Shown: positions 44,510-54,063, numbered from the stretch's first letter. The stretch: 58,835 nt of DNA from Deltaproteobacteria bacterium (GCA_028817435.1 JAPPPQ010000023.1:1-58835); one strand, 5' to 3'. The notes: generated by a model not told the origin, from the letters alone. Made by a program: numbers and translations.

Positions 44510-45502
44510 GTGAACGGCGGCGCGAAAGACGCGGGCGCAACGGGCGCAACGGGCGAAGTGGGCGAGGCGGGCGCAGCGAACGCGGCCGGCGAGGCGGGCG
44601 CGGCGAATCCGCCCGGCGCGGCGGGCGAAGCGAGCGCAGCGAACGAGGCCGGCGCAACGGGCGAGGCGAGCGCGACGAGCGAGCCCGGCGCGGCGGCGGT
44701 GGAGTGGCAGACGGGGACGCCGCAACTGCGCTGCGCTGTTGTGGATGGCGTGGGCGTGCTCACACTGAATCGTCCCGAGGCGCGCAATGCTCTCAGCGCG
44801 GAGATGAAGCAGGCGCTGGCCGCGCTGTTGCCCCGGCTCGGCGCAGATGCCGCGGTGGGCTGCGTGTTGCTCACCGGCGCGGGCGCGGCGTTTTGCGCGG
44901 GCGGCGATACCAAGCTGATGGCGCGGCAGGGCCGCCCCCCCGCGCCCCGCGCGCGCAAGCGGGCGCTGCGCCGGGAGCACGCCGCGCTGCGCGATCTTTA
45001 CCGGCTTCCCAAGCCCACGCTGGCCGCGCTGCCGGGGCCGGCTGCCGGGGCGGGGCTGGGCCTGGCGCTGGCCTGCGACCTGCGCTTTATGGCAGAAAGC
45101 GCGTTTATCAGCAGCGCCTATGCGCGGCTGGCGCTATCGGGAGATTACGGCGTCAGTTGGTTTCTCACGCGGTTGGCGGGTGCGGCCAAAGCGCGCGAGC
45201 TGATGTTTGCGGGCGAGCGCGTTTCGGCGCAGGAGTGTTTGCGGTTGGGGCTGGCCAACCGCGTGTTGCCGGATGCCGCGCTGCGCAATGCCGCGCTGAA
45301 TTTTGCGCGGCGTTTGGCGCTGGGGCCGCCGCGCGCGCTGCGGCGCATGAAGCGCATATTGCGCCGCGCCGAAACCGCGCCGCTGGAAACCGTGCTGGCC
45401 CTGGAGGCCGATGCCATGGTGCAAAGCGCCACCGACGACGATTATCTGGAGGCCGTGCGGGCCTTTCAGCAGCAGCGCGCGCCGCGTTTTTCGGGGCGCT
45501 GA
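44510..45502 (+). CDS. Enoyl-CoA hydratase/isomerase (PaaG-like) with repetitive N-terminus
   Basis: Crotonase-fold enzyme, 330 residues from a GTG 8 nt after a -10-like element. Residues 1–63 are a Gly/Ala/Glu/Asn-rich collagen-like tract (GATGATGEVG, GEAGAANAAG, GEAGAANPPG and so on) not normal for the family. The catalytic core starts near residue 70 (VLTLNRPEARNALS). It has the oxyanion-hole loops AFCAGGDTK and PAAGAGLGLALACDLR. The second catalytic position is Asp (LSGDYGVSWFL), as in PaaG-type isomerases. An in-frame GTG at 44699 would give a normal-length enzyme, so the tract may be untranslated. Operon with the next crotonase. Confidence 0.86.
   Translation: MNGGAKDAGATGATGEVGEAGAANAAGEAGAANPPGAAGEASAANEAGATGEASATSEPGAAAVEWQTGTPQLRCAVVDGVGVLTLNRPEARNALSAEMKQALAALLPRLGADAAVGCVLLTGAGAAFCAGGDTKLMARQGRPPAPRARKRALRREHAALRDLYRLPKPTLAALPGPAAGAGLGLALACDLRFMAESAFISSAYARLALSGDYGVSWFLTRLAGAAKARELMFAGERVSAQECLRLGLANRVLPDAALRNAALNFARRLALGPPRALRRMKRILRRAETAPLETVLALEADAMVQSATDDDYLEAVRAFQQQRAPRFSGR
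44520..44698 (+). repeat. Degenerate GC-rich short tandem repeat
   Basis: Imperfect repeats of about 6 codons built from GGCGAGGCG, GGCGCAGCG and GAACGAGGCC-type units code for the Gly-Ala-rich tract of the crotonase N-terminus, if it is translated. Copy number could vary between strains. Confidence 0.6.
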
Positions 45503-45513
45503 AAGGGGAAACA

Positions 45514-46302
45514 ATGGCCGAGGGCAGGGACGCGGTGCGGCTCGCTTTCGAGGGGCCGATTGCAATTATCAGTTACGACCGGCCCGAGAAGCACAACGCA
45601 TTCAGCGACGCCATGGATGCGCGGCTCTTTGAGATTTTGCAGGAGCTGCACGGGCGCGAGGGGTTGCGCGCGGTGGTGTGGCGCGGCGAGGGCGCTTCTT
45701 TCTCATCGGGGCGCGATACCGGCGAGCTGGGCCAGCGCAAGGAGGGGCTTTCGGATCTGGATTTCATCGAGCGCGGCCACCGGGGGAGCCAGCGCTTTTT
45801 GGATCTGCCCGCGCCCATACTGGTTGCGCTCAAGGGCTGGGTCATTGGCGGCAGTCTGGAGCGCGCGCTGCTCTGCGACATTCGCGTGGCGGGGGCCGGG
45901 GCGAAGCTGCGGTTGCCCGAGCTGCAGCACGGCGTGGTGCCGGATTCCGGCGGAACCGCGCGGCTGTTTCAGATGGCCGGCCACGGCGTGGCGGCAGATC
46001 TGGCGCTGAGCGGCCGGGTAATGGGGGCGGAAGAGGCGCTGCGCCACGGCATTGTGTCGCGGGTGGTGCCCGACGCCGAACTCGATGCGCAGGTGATGGA
46101 AATGGCCCGGCAAATCGCCGCGCAATCGCCCTTTGCCGTCCGTATGTTTCTGCGCAGTCTGCGGCGCATGGCCAATCCACCGGTGCAGCAGGCTCTTGCC
46201 GAAGAGGCGCTGGCGCAATCGCTCGTTTTTGGCTCCGGGGATTACGCCGAGCAGCGCGCCGCCCGCGCCGAGGGGCGCGATCCGGTTTACCGCAACCGCT
46301 GA
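45514..46302 (+). CDS. Enoyl-CoA hydratase/isomerase family protein
   Basis: Second crotonase, 262 residues, ATG with AAAGGGGAA upstream, 11 nt after the first crotonase gene. Core motifs are IISYDRPEKHNAFS, ASFSSGRDTGEL (first oxyanion loop), LKGWVIGGSLERALLCDIRV and LQHGVVPDSGGTARLFQ, where the second catalytic residue is Asp. It is likely a beta-oxidation hydratase or isomerase; the exact reaction is not fixed by the sequence. Co-transcribed with the upstream gene. Confidence 0.92.
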   Translation: MAEGRDAVRLAFEGPIAIISYDRPEKHNAFSDAMDARLFEILQELHGREGLRAVVWRGEGASFSSGRDTGELGQRKEGLSDLDFIERGHRGSQRFLDLPAPILVALKGWVIGGSLERALLCDIRVAGAGAKLRLPELQHGVVPDSGGTARLFQMAGHGVAADLALSGRVMGAEEALRHGIVSRVVPDAELDAQVMEMARQIAAQSPFAVRMFLRSLRRMANPPVQQALAEEALAQSLVFGSGDYAEQRAARAEGRDPVYRNR

Positions 46303-46346
46303 GCCGGGTGGCTGCGGTTGTGGGCCGCAAATTTGGGCGCGGCGTT

Positions 46347-47900
46347 TCAGGGGCGCGGCGAATAGGCGCGGGGGCCCGCGCAGTGTTGCAGCTCGGATTG
46401 AATCTCGGCGATCCACTCGCAGATCAGCGGCCGGGTGCGGCGCGGATCCACCAGATCGTGCACGCCGAATTCTTCGGCGCGGGGAAACACCGATTGCGCC
46501 GCGAACATCTCGTCTTCCAGTTCGCGGCGCTTTGCTTCGGGGTCCGGCGCGGCGGCGATTTTCCGGGCGAAGGCCAGGTGCACGCCGCTTTCCACCGGCA
46601 GCGCGCCGCTCTGCATGGAGGGCCAGGCCAGCACTCTGCAGCCGGGGCCGAAGTGAATGCCCTGGGCCACGCCGAAGCTGCGGCGCAGCACCACGGCAAT
46701 CCACGGCACGCGGCTCTGCAGCACCGCAAAGGCGGCCTCCATGCCGAAGCGGATGGTGGCGGCGCGCTCGGCTTCTGCGCCCACCAGAAAGCCGGGCTCG
46801 TCCACAAAAGAGACGATGGGCAGGTTGAAGGTGTCGCAGGTTTCGACGATGCGGCGAATTTTGCGCGCGCCCTGCGCGGACATTCCGCCGCCGCCGAATT
46901 TGCAATCGCTGGCGAGCACGCCCACCGGATGCCCCGCGGCCCGCGCCAGCCCAATTACCTGGCCGCGCCCAAAATGCGCGCCAATTTCGAAGAAAGAATC
47001 GCGGTCCAGCACGCGCGCAATGACTTCGCGCACCGGGTAGGGCTTGCGCCGGTTGCGGGGAATGATGCCGAGCAGCTCTTCGTCGCAGCGCTCCGGCGGG
47101 TCTTCGCACTTTGCGCGCGGCGGCAGTTGCCATGCGTTCTGCGGCAGATACGAAAGAAAGCGCCGCAATTGCGCCAGGGCGTCGGCTTCGTCTGCCGCGC
47201 CGTTATCCACCACACCGCTGCGCAAATGCACCCCCGCGCCGCCGAGCTCTTCTTTGGCAATGCGCGCGCCGGTGGCGCGCTCCACCAGCGCGGGGCCGCC
47301 GGTCAGCACCACGGCGCCCGGCGTCATGACCGAAAAGTGCGAGGCGGCGAGCCGGGCGGCGGGGAATCCAACGCAGGGGCCGAGTGCGGCGCAGGCTACG
47401 GGCACGCAGGCCAGGGTTTGCATGGCGAGAATGTTGAGCGGCGGCGGCTCGGTGAGGTCGTAGCCCGATTGTCCGCGCCGCGCAGTTGCGCCTTCAATGC
47501 TTGCGCCGCCGCCTTCGAGCAGGCGCAGCAGCGGAATGCGCCGCCGCAGCGCGAGGCCGTCGGCCTCTCGCGCTTTGCGCAGCCCCGGCGCGCTGTATGC
47601 GCCGCCGCGCACGGTGAAATCGTCGCCGCCAATTACCACGGGGCGGCCCGCCACTTTTGCAGCGCCCACCACAATGCCCGCCGGCTCGAAGCTCTGCAGC
47701 GCGCCATCTGCGCCCAGCTCTGCGCGGCCGGCCAGCGCGCCGAGTTCGCGGAAGCTCCCGGCATCGGTCAGCGCCGCAATGCGCGCGCGCACATCTGCGC
47801 GGCCCCGCGCGTGCTGCCGCGCCACCGCTTCTGCGCCGCCGAGCGCAAGGGCCAGGCGGCGGCGCGCTTCAATCTGCTCGACCTCTTCCCGCCAGCTCAC
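46347..47900 (-). CDS. Acyl-CoA carboxylase, carboxyltransferase (beta) subunit
   Basis: The 517-residue carboxyltransferase of the propionyl-/methylcrotonyl-CoA carboxylase family transfers CO2 from biotin to an acyl-CoA. Two crotonase-like halves are visible. The N-half has VIGGDDFTVRGGAYSAPG and LGPCVGFPAARLAASHF; the C-half has DCKFGGGGMSAQGARK, VSFVDEPGFLVGAEAE and RRSFGVAQGIHFGPG. The GTG start overlaps the MFS stop (GTGA). No biotin carboxylase or biotin carrier gene is in the window. Together with the transporters and crotonases it points to branched-chain or propionyl-type CoA metabolism. Confidence 0.9.
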   Translation of the reverse strand: MSWREEVEQIEARRRLALALGGAEAVARQHARGRADVRARIAALTDAGSFRELGALAGRAELGADGALQSFEPAGIVVGAAKVAGRPVVIGGDDFTVRGGAYSAPGLRKAREADGLALRRRIPLLRLLEGGGASIEGATARRGQSGYDLTEPPPLNILAMQTLACVPVACAALGPCVGFPAARLAASHFSVMTPGAVVLTGGPALVERATGARIAKEELGGAGVHLRSGVVDNGAADEADALAQLRRFLSYLPQNAWQLPPRAKCEDPPERCDEELLGIIPRNRRKPYPVREVIARVLDRDSFFEIGAHFGRGQVIGLARAAGHPVGVLASDCKFGGGGMSAQGARKIRRIVETCDTFNLPIVSFVDEPGFLVGAEAERAATIRFGMEAAFAVLQSRVPWIAVVLRRSFGVAQGIHFGPGCRVLAWPSMQSGALPVESGVHLAFARKIAAAPDPEAKRRELEDEMFAAQSVFPRAEEFGVHDLVDPRRTRPLICEWIAEIQSELQHCAGPRAYSPRP

Positions 47901-49174
47901 TGCGCCCCCGTTCTGCGCGGCAATTCGCCCGGCAGCGCGCGGGCGCAGAGCATGAAGAAGATTGCCGAAGCCGCGCCCACCGCCGAAACGCAGAGCAGCG
48001 AAATGCGAATCGATTCCGCGCCGAAGGCGGGGGCGAAAAGATCGTTCAGCACGCCGACCAGCAGCGGGCCGAGGCCGTAGCCGACGATGTTCAGCAGCGC
48101 CAATTGAATGGCGGAAGCCGTGGCCCGCGCGCGCGGGCGCGCCAGGTTTTGCACCAGCGTCCACAGCGAGCTGACATATATATTGTTGAGCGTGTAGAAG
48201 AGCGCGAAGGCGAGCAGCGCGTTCTGGAAACTGCCCGCCAGTGCGAAGGCGGCGGCGAAGGGAAAGGCGAGCAGCGAGACAATTGCGCCGAGCCATGCGA
48301 ACCAGCGCGTATCGCGGGCCGCCAGGCGATCTGCCAGCGCGCCGCCGGTGACCACGCCCAGCGCGCCCGAAGCCGCGGCGGCCAAACCGAAGGCCGCGCC
48401 CACATCGCCCGCAGAGAGTTCGAAGACGCGGCGCAGATAGGTGGTGCCCCAGGAGAGCATGGCGTAGCCCAGCAGCGCCTGGCACGCGCCCGCCGCGGTG
48501 AGCGCCAAAAAGGCGCGGCTGCCAAACAGCGCCGCGCACACCGCGCGGAAGGGCAGGGGCTCTGCGGGCGCGGCGGATTCCGATGCGCCGGGGGGCGGCT
48601 CGCGCACCGTCAGCCGGATGAGCAGCGCCACGGGCAAACCGGCCAGACCGGCGACCCAAAAGGCAGTGCGCCAGTCGAAGAGCTCGAGCACATAGCCGCC
48701 GCCGGCGAAGCCGAAGCCGGTGCCGAAGTAAATTCCGCAACTGTAAATGGCCAGCGCGGTGGCGCGGCGCTCGGGCGGAAAGTAATCGGAGATCAACGAG
48801 TGAGAGGGCGGCGTGCCCGCGGCTTCGCCCACGCCCACGCCGAAGCGCGCGAACAGCAGTTGCGGAAAGCTGCGCGCCATTCCGCAGAGCACGGTCATGG
48901 TGCTCCACAACGCCAGGCCCGCGGCCACCACCGTGCGGCGCGAACTGAGATCGGCCAGGCGCGCAATGGGAATGCCGGCCACGCCGTAAAAAAGCGCAAA
49001 AGCAAAGCCCAACAGCAGGCCGAGCTGCGTATCCGAAAGGCCGAGTTCGGCCTTCACCTCCGGCGCGGCAATGGCGAGAAGCTGGCGATCTACGAAGTTC
49101 AGGATGTAGGCGAGCAACAGCGCGCCCAGCACATAGGCCGAGTAGCTCTTCTTCGGGCGGAAGGCGGCGCTCAT
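47897..49174 (-). CDS. MFS transporter (spinster/organic-anion type)
   Basis: The 425-residue, twelve-helix transporter starts SYSAYVLGALLLAYILNFVDRQ, a start typical of the spinster-like/organic acid subgroup, with the ARLADLSSRR loop between helices 2 and 3 and GVGEAAGTPPSHSLISDYF after helix 4. Substrate unknown; a hydrophobic acid or steroid is plausible from context. ATG overlaps the stop of the upstream MFS gene (ATGA), and its own stop overlaps the carboxylase start, so the genes are translated as a unit. Confidence 0.9.
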   Translation of the reverse strand: MSAAFRPKKSYSAYVLGALLLAYILNFVDRQLLAIAAPEVKAELGLSDTQLGLLLGFAFALFYGVAGIPIARLADLSSRRTVVAAGLALWSTMTVLCGMARSFPQLLFARFGVGVGEAAGTPPSHSLISDYFPPERRATALAIYSCGIYFGTGFGFAGGGYVLELFDWRTAFWVAGLAGLPVALLIRLTVREPPPGASESAAPAEPLPFRAVCAALFGSRAFLALTAAGACQALLGYAMLSWGTTYLRRVFELSAGDVGAAFGLAAAASGALGVVTGGALADRLAARDTRWFAWLGAIVSLLAFPFAAAFALAGSFQNALLAFALFYTLNNIYVSSLWTLVQNLARPRARATASAIQLALLNIVGYGLGPLLVGVLNDLFAPAFGAESIRISLLCVSAVGAASAIFFMLCARALPGELPRRTGAQ

Positions 49175-50364
49175 CGCGCGCCCCCCGCGCCGCGTGGCAG
49201 GCGCAGCGAAAAGGCGAACACCGCCAGCATAAGTGCGCCGGCCAGCCAAAAAGGCGCGCCGGGGGCGGCGTGATCGTAGAGCTTGCCGCCCAGTGTGGGG
49301 CCGACGATGCGCGCCAGCGAGGCGCTGGACTGAAATGCGCCCAGCGTTTCGCCGCGCCGGTGGGCGGCGGCCTGCAGCGAGGCGAGGCTCATGAGCGAAG
49401 GTTGCGAAACGCCGCGCCCGGCCGCCAGCAGCAACAGCGGCAGCAGCAGCAATGCTGCGCCCGCCGGCAGCGGAAACAGCGCGAAGCCCAGCGCCATGGC
49501 CAGCGCGCCCCAGAGCACCAGCCCGCGCTCGCTCCAGCGCGCCGAAATGTGCTTCATTGCGCCGCCCTGAATGCCGCCCATGAAAATGGCCATGACGAAG
49601 AGCAGCATGGCGGTCTGCGCCACATTCCAGGAGAAGCGATCCATTACATAGAGCTGGAACATGCTCTCGAGTTGCGTGACCGCCAGCGAGAACAGCAGAT
49701 AGACGGCGCAGATCCGCAGCATTGCGCCATCGCGCAAATCGGCAAAGCGCCCCGCGTGCGGCGCGCCCTGCGCGCCCGCGCCTTGCGCCGCTTGCGCCAC
49801 CTGGGCTTTGCGCGGCTCGCGCAACAGCAGCGCGGCGGCAATGAGGTTGGCGGCGGAAAGCCCGGCGGCCACGAACATCGGCACCGGGTAGCCCATCATT
49901 CCAAAGCTGCCGCCGATAACCGGCCCCAGCGTGAAGCCCAGCGCGAAGCTCGCGCCGATCATTCCCATCCAGCGCGCGCGCTCGTGCTCGGGGCACACAT
50001 CGGCCACATAGGCCGTGGCCACGCTCACATTGGCGGCGAATGCGCCGGAAAGCAGCCGCGCTGCGCCGAGCCACAGCAGCGAATTGGCAAAACCCAACAG
50101 CAACAAACTGCAGGCGCTGCCGGCAATGGTGAGCAGCATGACAGGGCGGCGGCCGATGCGATCCGAGAGCCGCCCCCACAGCGGCGCGCAGAGAAACTGC
50201 GCCAGCGCGTAGGCCGAAAGCACATAGCCGAGCTCGCTGCCCGACGCTCCGAAAGTGCGCGCCCAGTAGGGCAGCACCGGCACCACAATGCCAAAGCCCA
50301 CCAGCTCGACGGCGATTACGGCGAACAGCACATTGCGCATGGCTGCGGGGCTGGTGCTCTGCAT
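49171..50364 (-). CDS. MFS transporter (DHA1/TetA-like)
   Basis: The 397-residue, twelve-helix antiporter-type MFS protein has VELVGFGIVVPVLPYWA in helix 1, the motif GRLSDRIGRRPVM, and helix 5 GASFALGFTLGPVIGG, as in drug:H+ antiporters. It is more like an exporter than the neighbouring MFS protein. Starts 10 nt after the P450 stop region on the same strand and overlaps the next MFS gene by 4 nt. Confidence 0.9.
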   Translation of the reverse strand: MQSTSPAAMRNVLFAVIAVELVGFGIVVPVLPYWARTFGASGSELGYVLSAYALAQFLCAPLWGRLSDRIGRRPVMLLTIAGSACSLLLLGFANSLLWLGAARLLSGAFAANVSVATAYVADVCPEHERARWMGMIGASFALGFTLGPVIGGSFGMMGYPVPMFVAAGLSAANLIAAALLLREPRKAQVAQAAQGAGAQGAPHAGRFADLRDGAMLRICAVYLLFSLAVTQLESMFQLYVMDRFSWNVAQTAMLLFVMAIFMGGIQGGAMKHISARWSERGLVLWGALAMALGFALFPLPAGAALLLLPLLLLAAGRGVSQPSLMSLASLQAAAHRRGETLGAFQSSASLARIVGPTLGGKLYDHAAPGAPFWLAGALMLAVFAFSLRLPRGAGGAR

Positions 50365-50373
50365 GGCGGGTGG

Positions 50374-51561
50374 CTAGGGCTGCAACACCACGGGCATGGT
50401 CTCCCAGCCCTGCACAAACTCGGTGCGAATGCGGCGCAGCTCTCCGCGCTTCACTTCGTAGTTGGGCGCGGCATCCAGCAGTTTGCGCAGGCACAGCCGC
50501 CCTTCGAGCTTGGCGAAGTGCTGGCCAATGCATGCGTGGGTGCCGTGACCGAAGGTGAGAATGCGCGGCGGCCTGCGGTGAATGTCGAAAGCGTCGGGAT
50601 TCTCAAACTCGCGGTCGTCCCGGTTCGCCGAGGGGTAAATGAACATGACGGGCTGTCCGGCGCGCATGGTCTTGCCGTGCATCGGCACATCGTTTTTGCA
50701 AACGCGCATGAGAAACTGCGTCGGCATGTCGTAGCGCAGCACCTCGTGGAAGGCGGCGGCGGTCAGGCCGGGATCGGCCGCCACCTGGGCGCGCTGATCG
50801 GCGTTTTCCCAGAGCCGCAGCACGGCGCTGGAGAAAACTTTGGGAAAGGTCTCTGCGCCGCCGATCAGAAACATCGAGAGATGGGAGCCGGCTTCCTCAT
50901 CGGTGAAATTTCGCCCGCCGATTTCTGCGCCCACCACCACATCCACCACGCTGCCGTCGTTTCGCCCGGCGGCGCGGCGCTTGGCGATCAGCTCGGCGAA
51001 GTAGCGCGTCATTTCGCCCAGCGCCTGCAGCCCGGCCTCGGTCATTCCGTCGCGGCCTTCTTCCCGGGAAAAGAATTGCCAGACCAGCGCGTTCAGCATA
51101 TCGCTGTCTGCCATGGGGAAGCCGTTGGCCAGGCAGGCCACCTTGACGGAAACCTGCGCGGCGAAGTCGTTGTAGAGATCGGCTTCGGGCGCATCGCCGA
51201 GTCCGGCCCAGGCGTCATCTACGAAGGATTGAATCTGCGCTTCCAGTTTGCGCACCGCGCCGGGGGTGAAGAAGGGCGAAATCTTCGCGCGCAGTTCCGT
51301 GTGGGTGGGCGGATCCATCATGGCAATCATCGGCGTGACCGGCTGCACCTTGGTCATCAGGTGCGCCGCCGTGGTGCCCTTGGCCGCCGTGTAGTTGCCG
51401 GCGTCCGTCGAGGCGTTCCAAATGTCCTCGAAGCGCGAGAGCGCCCAGGTGTCCCAGCGCTCAATGTAGTGGCAGGGGTCCTCGTCCCGCAGCCGCCGGT
51501 AAATGGGATGGGGATCGTGGATGATCTCCGGCGAGAAAGGGTCGTAGGCGATCTTCGGCAT
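50374..51561 (-). CDS. Cytochrome P450
   Basis: The 395-residue bacterial P450 has an I-helix that reads FLIGGAETFPK (Glu-Thr kept, the following residue Phe in place of Thr/Ser), ExxR in HEVLRYD and the haem loop FGHGTHACIGQHFAKLE with the Cys ligand. It differs clearly from the P450 at 34613. AGGGAG precedes the ATG. It follows the SRPBCC and flavoprotein genes on the same strand and lies upstream of the two MFS genes, so it is part of a transport-and-oxidation cluster. Confidence 0.94.
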   Translation of the reverse strand: MPKIAYDPFSPEIIHDPHPIYRRLRDEDPCHYIERWDTWALSRFEDIWNASTDAGNYTAAKGTTAAHLMTKVQPVTPMIAMMDPPTHTELRAKISPFFTPGAVRKLEAQIQSFVDDAWAGLGDAPEADLYNDFAAQVSVKVACLANGFPMADSDMLNALVWQFFSREEGRDGMTEAGLQALGEMTRYFAELIAKRRAAGRNDGSVVDVVVGAEIGGRNFTDEEAGSHLSMFLIGGAETFPKVFSSAVLRLWENADQRAQVAADPGLTAAAFHEVLRYDMPTQFLMRVCKNDVPMHGKTMRAGQPVMFIYPSANRDDREFENPDAFDIHRRPPRILTFGHGTHACIGQHFAKLEGRLCLRKLLDAAPNYEVKRGELRRIRTEFVQGWETMPVVLQP

Positions 51562-51597
51562 GGCTTGGCTCCCTCTGTGAAGCGGGGCGGGTGGAAT

Positions 51598-52188
51598 TCA
51601 GCGCGCGCGCTCTTCCAGGCGCGCTGCAATCTTCTCGGCCAACTCTTCGGCCACGGGCAGCATCAGGGGGGTCAGCATGGCGTCCACCAGCGGCCCCATG
51701 GGGCCGCCCGGCGCAATGCGCAATTGAAAGCCCAGTTGCGAATACTCCGCGCCCGCCACGCCATCGGCCGCGCCCGCTGCGCTCGCCGCGCGCTCGCTGC
51801 GGCCGAAAATGCGGCGATAGGCCCAGCGCACCAGCCGCGCAAACCAGCCGGGCCGCCTGGCCGCGGAGCCGGGCGGCTGCGCCGAAGCCGTTGCCGCCGC
51901 CGGTTGCAGCAAAAAGCTGCCGCCGCCGTTCATTTCCTCGTTCAGCCCGCGCAGCGTGAAGCGCACCTGGGCGGGGGCGTCCCATTCATCAATGTGCACA
52001 TGAAACTTCACGGTGCGGGTCACCGCGCCCACATCTCCCTTCAGCACCCAGATCGAATCCCGCTCGCCCTGCTTCTCGTGACTCTGGTAGCCGCGCAAAA
52101 AGGCCGCCCAGTTGTCCATCTCGTGCACGAACTCCCACACCCGAGCCACCGGCGCTGCCACCCGCGTCACATACTCGGCCTCGGCCAT
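51598..52188 (-). CDS. SRPBCC/CoxG-like lipid-binding fold protein
   Basis: The 196-residue protein starts AEAEYVTRVAAPVARVWEFVHEMDNWAAFLRGYQ (in short: VAAPVARVWEFV, MDNWAAFLRGY), typical of START/SRPBCC hydrophobic-ligand cavities such as CoxG. An Ala/Arg-rich linker interrupts the fold at about residues 105–135. The C-terminal helix closes the cavity. ATG lies 8 nt after the flavoprotein stop, so it is co-transcribed with it. It may bind or present a hydrophobic substrate; not proved. Confidence 0.83.
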   Translation of the reverse strand: MAEAEYVTRVAAPVARVWEFVHEMDNWAAFLRGYQSHEKQGERDSIWVLKGDVGAVTRTVKFHVHIDEWDAPAQVRFTLRGLNEEMNGGGSFLLQPAAATASAQPPGSAARRPGWFARLVRWAYRRIFGRSERAASAAGAADGVAGAEYSQLGFQLRIAPGGPMGPLVDAMLTPLMLPVAEELAEKIAARLEERAR

Positions 52189-52195
52189 TGCCGTC

Positions 52196-53974
52196 TCAGC
52201 TCTCGCGCGGCGGTTGTGCGGCGATGTGGCGGCCCGCCACATAGCCCCAGGTGATGGCGCGGCAGTTGGAAGTGCCGCTCTGGTAGCCGCCGCCCAGATC
52301 GAGCAGCGCGGCAGAGTTGCCGACGGCGTAGAGGCCCTCGATGGGGTGCCCGCGCACATGCATTACCTGCGCGTCCAAATTCCATTTGAGCCCGGTGCTG
52401 TTGACGCCCACCGATGTGGGCCGCAGCCGCACCGCGTGATACGGCGGCTTGGCCAGCGGCCCCAGCAGCGGATTGGGGTAATCCATGTCGCCCACCATGC
52501 GCACCGCCCAGGGCCACTGCCCGCGCCCGAAGTCCGGGTCTTCGCCGCGCAGCGCGCCCGTGTTGAAGCGCGCCAGCGTCCGCTCCAGGTTTTCGCGCGG
52601 CGCGCCGATGCAATCCGCCAGTTCGCCCACGGTGTCGGCGATCATCACCAGGTCTTCGGGCAGCGGCTGCCCCGGCATAAAAGAGCCCAGCGGATAGCGC
52701 TCGCGGTAAGTGCCGTCGAAGATCAAAAACACCTCGGCATTGGGCTGCAACTGCCGCGCGCCATCCCATGCGCGAATGCGCGGCTGAAAATCCTTGTAGA
52801 AAGATTCATCGCAGAAGCGCTCGCCCTGCGAGTTCACCCAAATGGCGTGGGGCACGCCGCCCTCCCAGCAAGAGCGCCACAGCGGCATGCCGTCCACTTC
52901 TTCGCCCGGAATTTGGTAGCCGTAGAACAGCGCCAGATTGGTGGGCGGCACGCTGGCAATGGCCGCGCCAATTTCCATGCCCATTACCAGATGATCGCCG
53001 TGCAAATGGCCGGGGAACACGCCGTGCCATTCGCGCATATCCTCGAAGCTGCGCGCCAGTTGTTCGTTGTGGTCGTAGCCGCCAAGGGCCAGCACCACGC
53101 CGCGCCGCGCGCGCACAAAGAAGGGCTGCCCTTCGTGCTCTGCCCGCACGCCGATTACCCGGCCCGCGGCGTTGGTGAGCAACTGCCGCGCGGGCGTTTC
53201 GGTGTAGGCGGGAATGCCGCGGTCCAGCACCGCGGCCTTGACGAAGTAGCCCATCATTCCCGGGCCGAAGGTGCGCAGATCATCCGCAATGCGCTGCCCC
53301 AGCAGTTCGTAATCCCACTCGCGCACTTTCGCCAGGCCGCCCCAGCGATACATATCTTCGTGCAGCGCGCCCATGGGCATAATGGGGGTGAGCCAGGTCT
53401 TTTGCTGCCAGGGGCCGAGGGTTTTGCCGTCGAAGATATCTACCGAGAGATAGCGGCCCGAGGCCAGCGTCCCCGGCACATGGGGGTAGTAGTAATCCGG
53501 CAAACCCTCGCAGGCCTTCCAGCGCACGTCGGCCTTTTCGCCGAAGTAGCGCACCGCCTCGTTCATGGTGTCGAGCCACTTTTCCAAATGCGGCTGACTC
53601 TGAAATCCCGCGGCCAGAAACTCCGCGTAGCGGCGGGCGGCCTCAAGCGAATCCTCAATGCCCAGCGCGTGCAGGCAATCGTTGGCGGGCACAAACACCT
53701 CGCCGCCGCCAAAGCCCGAGAGCCCGCCGAGCTTGCCGGCCTTTTCCAGCACCATGCAGGCCGCCCCGGCATCGTGCCCGGCAATGGCGGCGCAGAGTCC
53801 GCCCAGCCCCGAGCCCACCGCCACCAGGTCGGCCTCCGCATCCCAGCGCGGCGGCTCGCTGCCGGGAGGCAGCGCCTCGCCCTGCGTCTCTTCCTCAATC
53901 TCTGCCGCATCGGATTGCAACGCCGCGCGGGCAGCCTGCGCCGCGCGCGTCAAGCGCTCCCACCACGCCGTCAT
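52196..53974 (-). CDS. FAD-dependent oxidoreductase, 3-ketosteroid-1-dehydrogenase/fumarate reductase-like
   Basis: The 592-residue flavoprotein has the dinucleotide motif AVGSGLGGLCAAIAG (54–59 GSGLGG). It has GLSGFGGGEVFVPAN near the flavin, WVNSQGERFCDES in the cap region, and GLYAVGNSAALLDLGGGYQSGTS as the FAD-binding closing segment. The layout fits KstD-like delta-1 dehydrogenases and related FAD-dependent dehydrogenases. GGGGGAGAGCAGG precedes the ATG. It heads an operon with SRPBCC, P450, MFS and carboxylase genes. Its gene is divergent from a TetR regulator, which probably controls it. A steroid substrate is inferred. Confidence 0.87.
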   Translation of the reverse strand: MTAWWERLTRAAQAARAALQSDAAEIEEETQGEALPPGSEPPRWDAEADLVAVGSGLGGLCAAIAGHDAGAACMVLEKAGKLGGLSGFGGGEVFVPANDCLHALGIEDSLEAARRYAEFLAAGFQSQPHLEKWLDTMNEAVRYFGEKADVRWKACEGLPDYYYPHVPGTLASGRYLSVDIFDGKTLGPWQQKTWLTPIMPMGALHEDMYRWGGLAKVREWDYELLGQRIADDLRTFGPGMMGYFVKAAVLDRGIPAYTETPARQLLTNAAGRVIGVRAEHEGQPFFVRARRGVVLALGGYDHNEQLARSFEDMREWHGVFPGHLHGDHLVMGMEIGAAIASVPPTNLALFYGYQIPGEEVDGMPLWRSCWEGGVPHAIWVNSQGERFCDESFYKDFQPRIRAWDGARQLQPNAEVFLIFDGTYRERYPLGSFMPGQPLPEDLVMIADTVGELADCIGAPRENLERTLARFNTGALRGEDPDFGRGQWPWAVRMVGDMDYPNPLLGPLAKPPYHAVRLRPTSVGVNSTGLKWNLDAQVMHVRGHPIEGLYAVGNSAALLDLGGGYQSGTSNCRAITWGYVAGRHIAAQPPRES

Positions 53975-54063
53975 TCGCGCCTGCTCTCCCCCGTTCCGTC
54001 GGCCTGTTGGGCCGCGGGCGCGCGCCGTGCCGGCCGTGCGCCGCCCTGCGGAATTTCGAGCCT

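Noticed and set aside
43075..46302. A 1075-codon plus-strand frame running into the second crotonase.
   Set aside because: Only the last 262 codons are a crotonase with its own start; the remainder is antisense or out of frame to known genes.
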